A stretch of 64,000 nucleotides of DNA from Allobosea sp. BH3 (lineage in GTDB: Bacteria > Pseudomonadota > Alphaproteobacteria > Rhizobiales > Beijerinckiaceae), in the NCBI RefSeq assembly GCF_025499465.1, contig NZ_JAIMCA010000001.1, forward strand, positions 1-64,000. Direction: 5' to 3'. The notes under the pieces were generated by a model that ran no database searches, was not told where the DNA came from, and saw nothing but the letters and a program-made list of their open reading frames with translations. Below, piece after piece: positions 1 to 6,347 of the stretch; position 1 is the stretch's first letter, and every line of letters starts with the position of its first letter. A program made the translations under genes and the position numbers.

Positions 1-1
1 G

Positions 2-550
2 GCGGGTGAATCGCTGACCCGCATCCTGGAGGCCTCGCAGAAGGTCTCGACCACCATCGCCGACATCTCGACGGCGTCTGGCGAGCAGGCCAACGGCATC
101 GACGAGATGAGCCAGGCTGTCGCCCATCTCGACGAGATGACCCAGCAGAACGCGGCGCTGGCCGAGCAGAGCGCCGCCTCCGCGGGCTCGCTGTCGGGCC
201 GCATCGGCCAGCTCAACGACCTCGTCGCGACCTTCCGCACGAGGCGCGATGGCACGAGCGGACGCAGTGTCGCCGCGCCGATGGCGGCCTACGCCGCCCC
301 GGCTCAGCGCTCGCCCGTCGCTCCCGCCCCGCGCGCATCGGCCGCTCCGGCATCCGCCCCGGCCCGGCCGCGGACCAGCACGCCGACCTGGCCGGCCGCC
401 GGCAAGACCGCCGCTCCGGCTGCGGGCGCCTCCGAGCCCGAACGTCTGCGTCAGTTGGCCGAGGCCGCCTTCGTCCAGTCCAAGGCCGCCCCCGCTCCGC
501 GCAAGGTCGCCAACGCCCGCGCCCATGACGCGGGCTGGGAAGAGTTCTGA
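2..550 (+). CDS. Methyl-accepting chemotaxis protein, C-terminal part (5' end outside window)
   Basis: The open frame runs in from the left edge without a start, so only the last ~182 residues are present. It begins inside the cytoplasmic signalling helix bundle: the stretch ISTASGEQANGIDEMSQAV followed by LDEMTQQNAALAEQSAA is the usual C-terminal half of an MCP signalling domain, where CheA/CheW-coupled receptors end their coiled coil. After about residue 65 the chain becomes a long Ala/Pro-rich linker and ends in HDAGWEEF; a short acidic-aromatic tail like this often serves as a tether for CheR/CheB, but that role is inferred here. The sensory and membrane parts lie upstream of the window, so the ligand cannot be guessed. 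A hairpin terminator follows about 55 bases after the stop. Confidence 0.9.
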   Translation, partial: AGESLTRILEASQKVSTTIADISTASGEQANGIDEMSQAVAHLDEMTQQNAALAEQSAASAGSLSGRIGQLNDLVATFRTRRDGTSGRSVAAPMAAYAAPAQRSPVAPAPRASAAPASAPARPRTSTPTWPAAGKTAAPAAGASEPERLRQLAEAAFVQSKAAPAPRKVANARAHDAGWEEF

Positions 551-603
551 GAACCAGGCCGGGAGCCACCCAGGCCCGGCGCTCTCCCTACCCCACGATA
601 CCG

Positions 604-630
604 ACGGCGCCCGAAAGGGCGCCGTTCTCG
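604..630 (+). terminator. Rho-independent-like terminator after the MCP gene
   Basis: A perfect 9-bp stem (ACGGCGCCC / GGGCGCCGT) closes on a GAAA tetraloop and is followed by TCTCGTC. The U-tract is weak, but the position between the MCP stop and the marR start supports a terminator. Confidence 0.6.
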
Positions 631-714
631 TCCCGAGATGGCCGAATAGACTGTGGGGCTCGCCTCCACTCGCGAGATAGTTTAGGCCTGATCCTTCACA
701 AGCGAGGAAGCGCG

Positions 715-1179
715 ATGTCCGCACCGAAGCCTGTGCCGCAAGCTCAGGCGGAGCCGGACCGGGTCTGGTTCCGCTTCATGCGGCTGCACCAGCGCATGCT
801 GACGCAGATGTCGGCACGCATCCGCACGCTCGGCCTCTCCATCCCGCAATTCGACCTGCTCTCGACCCTGACGGAGCAGGAGGGCATCAGCCAGAGCGAG
901 CTCGCTCAACGTCTCTACGTCACCAAGGGCAACGTCTCGGGCCTGGTCGACAGGCTGGTGCAGGCCGGGCTGGTCGAGCGCCGTGCTATCGCAGGAGACA
1001 GGCGCTCCTACGCCATGCACCTGACGCCCGAGGGCCGGCGGCTGGCCGAAGCCGGCATCGCCGCACAGCGCGACTTTGTCGCGAGCACGCTCGGCAAGCT
1101 GCAGCAGGAGGATCTCACCGAGCTCGACCGGCTCGTCGTGCTCTGGCGGGATTTGGCGCGGGCCGTCGATACCGAGTGA
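715..1179 (+). CDS. MarR family transcriptional regulator
   Basis: This 154-residue protein has the size and layout of a MarR winged-helix repressor. An N-terminal dimerisation helix (FRFMRLHQRMLTQMSARIR) is followed by the helix-turn-helix at about residues 55-85 (ISQSELAQRLYVTKGNVSGL) and the wing containing AGDRRSYAMHLTPEGRR, where the conserved Asp-Arg pair of the family is present. The start is supported by GAGGAAG nine bases upstream of the ATG. MarR proteins usually repress a neighbouring efflux or catabolic gene and are relieved by small aromatic ligands. The only close candidate on the same strand is the aminotransferase 256 bases downstream, and no clear operator was found, so the target is unknown. 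Confidence 0.92.
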   Translation: MSAPKPVPQAQAEPDRVWFRFMRLHQRMLTQMSARIRTLGLSIPQFDLLSTLTEQEGISQSELAQRLYVTKGNVSGLVDRLVQAGLVERRAIAGDRRSYAMHLTPEGRRLAEAGIAAQRDFVASTLGKLQQEDLTELDRLVVLWRDLARAVDTE

Positions 1180-1435
1180 GGCCGACGCCGTCCAGCCCGC
1201 GATGGCGGCGGGTTCACCATGCTGGCCGGGGCGATCATCGGCCCTTCTGTCCCAAGGTAATCCCGGCCGGACATTGCCCGGCACGCCTATTGCCCGCAAG
1301 CGCCTCCAGAAACCGCCGTCAGCGGGCCGTCCTGCAGCAAACTATGCCGTACCCTGCGTGAAAATCGCTCAGAGCTTGCACGCAAGCCGGCTTATGCTGG
1401 CAGAACCGAATTCGAAAGCGCCGGGAGCCGCCACC

Positions 1436-2815
1436 ATGTTGTCCAATCTTGCCGTCAGGGACGTCGAGACACTCGTCCATCCCTATACGAACCTCGCCAC
1501 GCATCGGGAGACCGGTCCGCTGGTGCTGGAGAGCGGCAAAGGCGTCTTCGTCTACGACTCCACCGGCAAGGAATATATCGAGGGCATGGCGGGCCTCTGG
1601 TGTACCGCGCTCGGCTACTCCAACCAGGAGCTGATCGAGACCGCCTACGAGCAGATGAAGAAGCTGCCCTTCACCCACATCTTCGGCGGCCGCAGCCATG
1701 ATCCGGCGATTGAACTTGCGGAGAAGCTCAAGGAAATCTCCCCGGTCCCGATCTCCAAGGTGTTCTATGGCGCCTCCGGCTCCGACGCCAACGACACCCA
1801 GGTCAAGATCGTCTGGTACATGAACAATGCGCTCGGCCGGCCGCAGAAGAAGAAGATCATCTCGCGGCTGAAGGGCTACCACGGCGTCACCGTAGCCTCC
1901 GCTTCGCTGACCGGCCTGCCGAACAATCATATCGACTTCGACCTGCCGCTGCCGGGCATCCTGCACACCTCCTGCCCGCATCACTACCGCTTCGCCGAGC
2001 CGGGCGAGACCGAGCAGGACTTCTCGACGCGCCTTGCCGCCGAACTGGAAGAGATGATCCTGCGCGAGGGGCCGGACACCGTCGCCGCCTTCATCGCCGA
2101 GCCGGTGATGGGCGCCGGCGGCGCGATCATCCCGCCGGAGGGCTATTTCGAGAAGGTCAACGCCGTCCTCGCCAAATACGACATCCTCTTCATCTCGGAC
2201 GAGGTCATCACCGGCTTCGGCCGCACCGGCAAGATGTTCGGCACCGAGACCTACGGCCTGAACGCCGACTCGATCTCGCTCGCCAAGCAGATCACCTCGG
2301 CCTATTTCCCGCTCAGCGCCGTGTTGATGAACGACAAGATCTATGACGTGCTCGTCGACCAGAGCCGCAAGATCGGCGTCTTCGGCCACGGCAACACCTA
2401 TGCCGGCCACCCCGTCGGCTGCGCCATCGCGGTGAAGACGCTGGAGATCTACCAGCGCGACAAGATCGTGGATCATGTCGCCAAGGTCGCGCCGACCTTC
2501 CTGCGTCGCCTCGACAAGCTCAACGAGCACCCGCTCGTCGGCGAAGCGCGCGGCATCGGCCTGATCGGCGGCGCCGAACTCGTCAAGGACAAGACGACCA
2601 AAGCCGCCTTCGAGGGCAAGAAGGGTGTCGGCGCCAAGGCCGTGGCCTTCTCCCTGCAGGAAGGCCTGATCACCCGCGCCATGGGCGACCGCCTCGCCTT
2701 CTGCCCGCCGCTCGTCATCACCGAGGCCGAGATCGAGGAGATGTTCAATCGCTTCGAGCGCGCCCTCGACAAGACTCTGAATTGGGCCAAGGGCGAAGGC
2801 CTCCTGGCTGCGTGA
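1436..2815 (+). CDS. Class III PLP-dependent aminotransferase (omega-amino acid:pyruvate type)
   Basis: The 459-residue product is a fold-type I, subgroup II (class III) aminotransferase. Visible hallmarks are the cofactor segment GASGSDANDTQVK, the DEVITGFGRTG motif carrying the Asp that binds the pyridine nitrogen, the Schiff-base lysine in LAKQITSAYFPLSA, and GHGNTYAGHPVGCA near the cofactor phosphate. Such enzymes move the terminal amino group of omega-amino acids, diamines or beta-alanine to pyruvate; the exact donor cannot be read from sequence. The frame extends upstream to 1076, but ATG 1436 is preferred because GGGAG lies eight bases before it and family alignments begin near this point; an in-frame ATG at 1394 is the alternative. 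It appears to be a single-gene unit. Confidence 0.9.
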   Translation: MLSNLAVRDVETLVHPYTNLATHRETGPLVLESGKGVFVYDSTGKEYIEGMAGLWCTALGYSNQELIETAYEQMKKLPFTHIFGGRSHDPAIELAEKLKEISPVPISKVFYGASGSDANDTQVKIVWYMNNALGRPQKKKIISRLKGYHGVTVASASLTGLPNNHIDFDLPLPGILHTSCPHHYRFAEPGETEQDFSTRLAAELEEMILREGPDTVAAFIAEPVMGAGGAIIPPEGYFEKVNAVLAKYDILFISDEVITGFGRTGKMFGTETYGLNADSISLAKQITSAYFPLSAVLMNDKIYDVLVDQSRKIGVFGHGNTYAGHPVGCAIAVKTLEIYQRDKIVDHVAKVAPTFLRRLDKLNEHPLVGEARGIGLIGGAELVKDKTTKAAFEGKKGVGAKAVAFSLQEGLITRAMGDRLAFCPPLVITEAEIEEMFNRFERALDKTLNWAKGEGLLAA

Positions 2816-2984
2816 TCTCGCAGTGGCGACTCCGGCTCCGATCTTCCGGGGCTGGAGTTGACCCGCGATCGCGCTGTAGCCGCCAGAGCCGTTCGGCCAG
2901 TCTCTTGAGGCGGCAGCAGCGCCCCCCTTTATCGAAGGCTGGAAAAGGTCATGAGAATTTCATGAACACGCCTCCGGCTCGGCC

Positions 2985-3127
2985 AGATCGGCTGCGATAT
3001 TGCCTGGCGTCGAGGAACCTTCCGGCCGATGGCTGGTTGTCCTCGCGACGGTTTCGACGTTTGAAACCTCCCCTTCGAGACCCTTTTACTGACCGGCGCG
3101 GAGTTCCTCTCCCGCCGGTCTTTTTAT
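2985..3127 (+). ncRNA. Possible small RNA ending in an intrinsic terminator
   Basis: The 395-base gap between the aminotransferase (+) and the L,D-transpeptidase (-) holds no convincing gene. On the plus strand it does contain a strong terminator that neither neighbour explains: the aminotransferase stop is about 275 bases upstream. The preceding 100 bases carry CU-rich single-stranded-looking stretches (CCTCCCCTTC near 3067-3076, and TTCCTCTCCC in the terminator loop), the kind of anti-Shine-Dalgarno motif seen in alphaproteobacterial trans-acting sRNAs. The 5' end is a guess. It may instead be only a long 3' UTR. Confidence 0.28.
3091..3127 (+). terminator. Strong intrinsic terminator, plus strand
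   Basis: A perfect 8-bp stem GACCGGCG (3091-3098) / CGCCGGTC (3113-3120) encloses a 14-base loop and is followed directly by TTTTTATT. Confidence 0.8.
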
Positions 3128-3150
3128 TAGGGCTTGCGAAGCCGACGCTT

Positions 3151-3183
3151 GAACGCAAACGGGCGGCCCGAAGGCCGCCCGTT
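3151..3183 (-). terminator. Terminator for the L,D-transpeptidase gene
   Basis: A perfect 11-bp inverted repeat (3158-3168 with 3173-3183) reads on the minus strand as a stem with a UUCG tetraloop ending in CCCGTTTGCGTT, 27 bases beyond the stop of the minus-strand gene. Confidence 0.7.
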
Positions 3184-3210
3184 CATCCCTGCAAGACGCT
3201 AAGAGAAATC

Positions 3211-3807
3211 TCAGACGACGACGACCTTCGCGCCGGCCGGCACGCGATTGAAGAGGTCGATCACGTCGATGTTGCGCATCCGGATGCAGCCCGAGGAAGC
3301 GCCACGGCCGATCGTCTCCGGCTCGTTGGTGCCGTGGATGCGATAGAGCGTGTCCTGGCCGTTCTGGTAGAGATAGAGCGCACGCGCGCCGAGCGGATTT
3401 TCCGGGCCGCCATTCATGCCGCCGGCAACCGGCTTCAGATGCGGCCAGCGCTTGACCATCTCGGCCGGTGGCGTCCAGCGCGGCCACTCGGCCTTGCGCT
3501 GGACCACGGCCTCGCCTGTCCAGCCGAAGGCCTCGTCGCCGGTGGCGACGCCGTAGCGGATCGCCTTCTTGTTCGGCAGCACAAGGTAGAGAAACTTCTC
3601 CTTCGTATCGACATAGATCGTGCCGGGCGGTTGGCCCGTCGGATCGTTGATCTCATAGGGGAGATACGGAAGGTAGGTGTCGAACTTGGGGACGAGCGCG
3701 ATATATTCGGCATCGCGGGCTGACAGCTCCGGTGCGTTCACGCTCTTGTATTGACAGGCTCCGAGAGACGCAGCGAGCGCCAGAGCAACGAAAACCTTCT
3801 TCTTCAT
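3211..3807 (-). CDS. L,D-transpeptidase (YkuD/ErfK-SrfK family) lipoprotein
   Basis: The 198-residue protein begins MKKKVFVALALAASLGAC, a lipoprotein signal with lipobox LGAC, so the mature enzyme should be lipid-anchored in the envelope. The YkuD catalytic region is complete: HGTNEPETIGRGASSGCIRM holds the conserved His and the SxGCIR nucleophile cysteine. Family members form meso-DAP to meso-DAP (3-3) peptidoglycan cross-links or attach proteins to the wall, working on tetrapeptide stems in the periplasm. Such enzymes are numerous in Rhizobiales, which rely on 3-3 cross-links. A GTG at 3816 lies upstream in frame, but ATG 3807 has GGTGGAAG just before it and gives the cleaner signal peptide. 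It is monocistronic with its own terminator. Confidence 0.92.
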   Translation of the reverse strand: MKKKVFVALALAASLGACQYKSVNAPELSARDAEYIALVPKFDTYLPYLPYEINDPTGQPPGTIYVDTKEKFLYLVLPNKKAIRYGVATGDEAFGWTGEAVVQRKAEWPRWTPPAEMVKRWPHLKPVAGGMNGGPENPLGARALYLYQNGQDTLYRIHGTNEPETIGRGASSGCIRMRNIDVIDLFNRVPAGAKVVVV

Positions 3808-3969
3808 AGCTTCCACCAGAGCGTCCCGCAGGCAGGCATTTATGATGAATCAAGAGTTAACGCTTCGTATCGCCTGGGCCTTGCCGATCTGGCGACGGAC
3901 TGGCGAAGCACTAGGGTCCAAACCTGCAGTGCGCAATCAAGTTCCTGCCATCACGCGTGCAATGCAGCG

Positions 3970-3993
3970 AAGCGTGGCAAAGCAGCCACGCTT
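3970..3993 (+). other. Inverted repeat in the leader of the deacetylase gene
   Basis: AAGCGTGGC (3970-3978) and GCCACGCTT (3985-3993) form a perfect 9-bp hairpin with a 6-base loop, about 40 bases before the TTG start of the deacetylase-family gene. It may be a leader structure; no uridine run follows. Confidence 0.4.
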
Positions 3994-4031
3994 TGCCCTC
4001 CCGCGCCCTCCTTTCGCCAGGTAAGCGCCCC

Positions 4032-4961
4032 TTGACGACCCTGCTGATCACCCATCCGGCCGGCCTCGCCCATGCGATGCCACCAGGCCACCCCGAGCGG
4101 CCGGAGCGGCTGAAGGCCGTCGAACGGGTGCTCGAGGCCGAGCGATTCGCGGCACTGATTCGGGTCGAGGCGCCGCTCGGCACGCTCGAGCAGGTCGCGC
4201 TCTGTCACCCGCTTGCCCATGCGCAGGCGCTGATGGCCTCGGCGCCCGACGAAGGCTTCGTCCAGATCGATGGTGACACGCTGATGTCGCCGGGCACGAT
4301 CGAGGCCGCGCTGCGCGCCGTCGGCGGCGCGACCTTCGCGGTCGACGAGGTGATGACGGCCACGGCCCGCAACGCTTTCGTTGCCATGCGCCCGCCCGGA
4401 CACCATGCCGAACGCGAGCGTGCCATGGGCTTCTGCATCTTCAACCATGCCGCCATCGCGGCGCGCCATGCGCAGAAAGTTCACGGCATCGAGCGCGTCG
4501 CTATCGTCGACTGGGACGTGCATCACGGCAACGGCACGCAGGACATCTTCTGGGACGATGCCAGCGTGCTTTATGCATCAAGCCACGAGATGCCGCTCTA
4601 TCCGGGCACCGGTTCAGCCTCCGAGCGCGGTATCCACGGCACCATCGTCAATGCCCCGCTACGCGCCGGAGACGGCTCCGACGAGTTCCGCGACGCCTTC
4701 GAGATCGCGATCCTGCCCCGGCTTGAGGATTTCCAGCCGGGCCTCGTCATCGTCTCGGCCGGCTTCGATGCGCATTGGCGAGACCCGCTCGCCGGCATCA
4801 ATCTGCGTGAATCCGATTTCGCCTGGGTGACGCAGAAGGTCATGGAAGTGGCAGACCGGCATGCGGGAGGCCGCCTCGTCTCAATCCTGGAGGGCGGCTA
4901 CGACCTCGAAGGACTAGCGAAATCGACGGCCGCCCATGTCGCGGCGCTGATGGAGGGCTGA
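4032..4961 (+). CDS. Histone deacetylase family protein (acetoin utilisation/acetylpolyamine amidohydrolase-like)
   Basis: A 309-residue metal-dependent deacetylase-fold enzyme. The family landmarks appear in order: the N-terminal GHPERPERL, the RPPGHHAE catalytic His pair, the DWDVHHGNGTQ metal and charge-relay segment, SAGFDAHWRDPL with the second metal Asp, and the C-terminal LEGGYDLEGLAKS. Bacterial members remove acetyl or other acyl groups from small amines, polyamines or protein lysines; the substrate is not evident. The open frame reaches back to 3957, but homologous proteins begin at the residues encoded from TTG 4032 (TTLLITH), so that start is used; it lacks a strong ribosome-binding site. 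The gene ends six bases from the convergent ribB. Confidence 0.9.
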   Translation: MTTLLITHPAGLAHAMPPGHPERPERLKAVERVLEAERFAALIRVEAPLGTLEQVALCHPLAHAQALMASAPDEGFVQIDGDTLMSPGTIEAALRAVGGATFAVDEVMTATARNAFVAMRPPGHHAERERAMGFCIFNHAAIAARHAQKVHGIERVAIVDWDVHHGNGTQDIFWDDASVLYASSHEMPLYPGTGSASERGIHGTIVNAPLRAGDGSDEFRDAFEIAILPRLEDFQPGLVIVSAGFDAHWRDPLAGINLRESDFAWVTQKVMEVADRHAGGRLVSILEGGYDLEGLAKSTAAHVAALMEG

Positions 4962-4966
4962 AGCCC

Positions 4967-6244
4967 TCACTCCAGCGGCGCCGTCTCCACGATCTCGATG
5001 CCGAAGCCGCTGAGGCCCACGAAGGAGCGCGGCGAGGAGGCGAGGTTCACGATCGACGAGACGCCGAGATCGCGCAGGATTTGGGCGCCCAGCCCGACCT
5101 CGCGCCATTGCTGGCTGCGCAGGGCGTCGGCCCCCTCCTCCACGCTCTTGATCGGCACGCCGGCTGTGCCGTCGCGCAGATAGATCAGGACGCCGCGCCC
5201 CTCCTCCTGGAAGCGCCGCAGCGCGCACTGGATAGCGTTGGCGCCGCCAAGCACATCAGCGACGACATCGGCCCGATGCAGCCGCGCCGGCACCTTCTCG
5301 CCATCGCCGAGCTTGCCCATCACGAAGGCGAAGTGCTGTGTGTCCTCGAAGGGCGTAATGTAGACATGGCCGGTCATCTCGCCGAAGGCGGTCTTGACCG
5401 GGAAGCTGTGCACCCGCTCCACCAGCTTCTCGCGCAACTGGCGATAGGCGATCAGGTCTGCGACCGTGATCTGCTTCAGCCCGTGCTTCTCGGCGAAGGC
5501 CGTGATCTGCGCGCCCTTCATCACGGTGCCGTCGTCATTGGCGAGTTCGCAGATCACGCCCACCGGCGGCAGGCCCGCGAGCTTGCACAGGTCGACCGCC
5601 GCCTCCGTATGGCCGGAGCGCATCAGCACGCCGCCATCCTTGGCGATCAGCGGGAAGACATGGCCCGGCCGCACGAAATCCGCCGCGCCCATATTGCCGT
5701 TGGCGAGCGCTCGCACGGTATTGTTGCGTTGCTCGGCCGAGATGCCGGTGGTCAGCCCGTGTTTGACATCGACCGTGATGGTGAAGGCGGTGCCCAACGG
5801 TGCATCGTTGGACGACACCATCGGGTCGAGCCTGAGCCGTCGCGCCTCGCCCGACGTCAGCGGCGCGCAGACGATGCCGCAGGTATTGCGGATGATGAAG
5901 GCCATCTTCTCCGGCGTGCAGAGAGAGGCGGCAACGATCAGGTCGCCCTCGTTCTCGCGGTCGTCATCATCGGTGACGATGACGATCTCGCCGCGGGCGA
6001 ACGCATCGATGGTCTCTGCGACTTTATTGGTCATGGTTGCCTCGCGCGGCCCTGACAGGCCGAGGAAATCATTGGGGGTGACCGAGCCATTGGTGGCGGC
6101 GGCGATGCGCTCGGCGCTCTCGCGGGAGATCCAGGCGGTCTGGTCGTTGCAGAGTGCCGTCACGCTCGCCGGCGACAGGCTGACCTGCCGTGCGAAGGCG
6201 CTGCGGGCGATCTTGTTCTGCTGGAGCCAGGCGTCGAGCTTCAT
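4967..6244 (-). CDS. ribB: 3,4-dihydroxy-2-butanone-4-phosphate synthase, RibBX type, with N-terminal HTH domain
   Basis: The 425-residue product has three parts. Residues ~1-62 form a Cro/XRE-like helix-turn-helix (ARQVSLSPASVTALCND then ISRESAERIAAAT). Residues ~71-275 are RibB, with the DDDDRENEGD metal/phosphate loop and RSGHTEAAVDL, converting ribulose 5-phosphate to the four-carbon riboflavin precursor plus formate. Residues ~285-425 resemble GTP cyclohydrolase II, but the zinc cysteine triad is missing: where RibA has C-x10-C-x-C this protein reads HRADVVADVLGGANAIQC. The enzyme is therefore the RibBX arrangement known in Proteobacteria, in which the second domain is not a cyclohydrolase. 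Met71 has GAGG nine bases upstream and could start an HTH-less form. A 21-bp dyad sits 49 bases before the long start. Confidence 0.93.
   Translation of the reverse strand: MKLDAWLQQNKIARSAFARQVSLSPASVTALCNDQTAWISRESAERIAAATNGSVTPNDFLGLSGPREATMTNKVAETIDAFARGEIVIVTDDDDRENEGDLIVAASLCTPEKMAFIIRNTCGIVCAPLTSGEARRLRLDPMVSSNDAPLGTAFTITVDVKHGLTTGISAEQRNNTVRALANGNMGAADFVRPGHVFPLIAKDGGVLMRSGHTEAAVDLCKLAGLPPVGVICELANDDGTVMKGAQITAFAEKHGLKQITVADLIAYRQLREKLVERVHSFPVKTAFGEMTGHVYITPFEDTQHFAFVMGKLGDGEKVPARLHRADVVADVLGGANAIQCALRRFQEEGRGVLIYLRDGTAGVPIKSVEEGADALRSQQWREVGLGAQILRDLGVSSIVNLASSPRSFVGLSGFGIEIVETAPLE
6032..6046 (-). promoter_or_regulatory. Candidate internal ribosome-binding site and start for an HTH-less RibB
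   Basis: On the minus strand GCGCGAGGCAACC precedes an in-frame ATG (6034-6032) encoding Met71. This is a better Shine-Dalgarno than anything visible before the upstream ATG at 6244, and it sits exactly at the junction between the HTH extension and the RibB domain. The short product would be 355 residues. Inference only. Confidence 0.4.
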
Positions 6245-6293
6245 GCCGGCAACTTAATACGCCGATCTTTCATTCGCAATGAAGCGGATCAAG

Positions 6294-6320
6294 AATTTCA
6301 GTGTCACTGAAATTCACTGA
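6294..6320. promoter_or_regulatory. 21-bp perfect dyad plus third half-site upstream of ribB
   Basis: AATTTCAGTG (6294-6303) and CACTGAAATT (6305-6314) form a perfect palindrome with one central base. A third CACTGA follows at 6315-6320, ten bases after the previous one, so three half-sites lie on a helical-turn spacing. It lies 49 bases upstream of the ribB long start and 28 bases beyond the stop of the next gene. An operator for the fused HTH domain is the natural guess. Confidence 0.55.
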
Positions 6321-6347
6321 TTGACGTTTGCCATGCTGCCTGTTGGC

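Noticed and set aside
1319..2530. 403-residue minus-strand frame over the aminotransferase
   Set aside because: Typical third-position-GC shadow; no family resemblance.
3808..4031. Small gene between the L,D-transpeptidase and the deacetylase-like gene
   Set aside because: Two short frames exist but lack ribosome-binding sites and conserved character; one merely extends the deacetylase frame.
6245..6347. FMN riboswitch upstream of ribB
   Set aside because: The gap is only ~100 bases and shows none of the conserved RFN-element blocks; only the dyad is notable.
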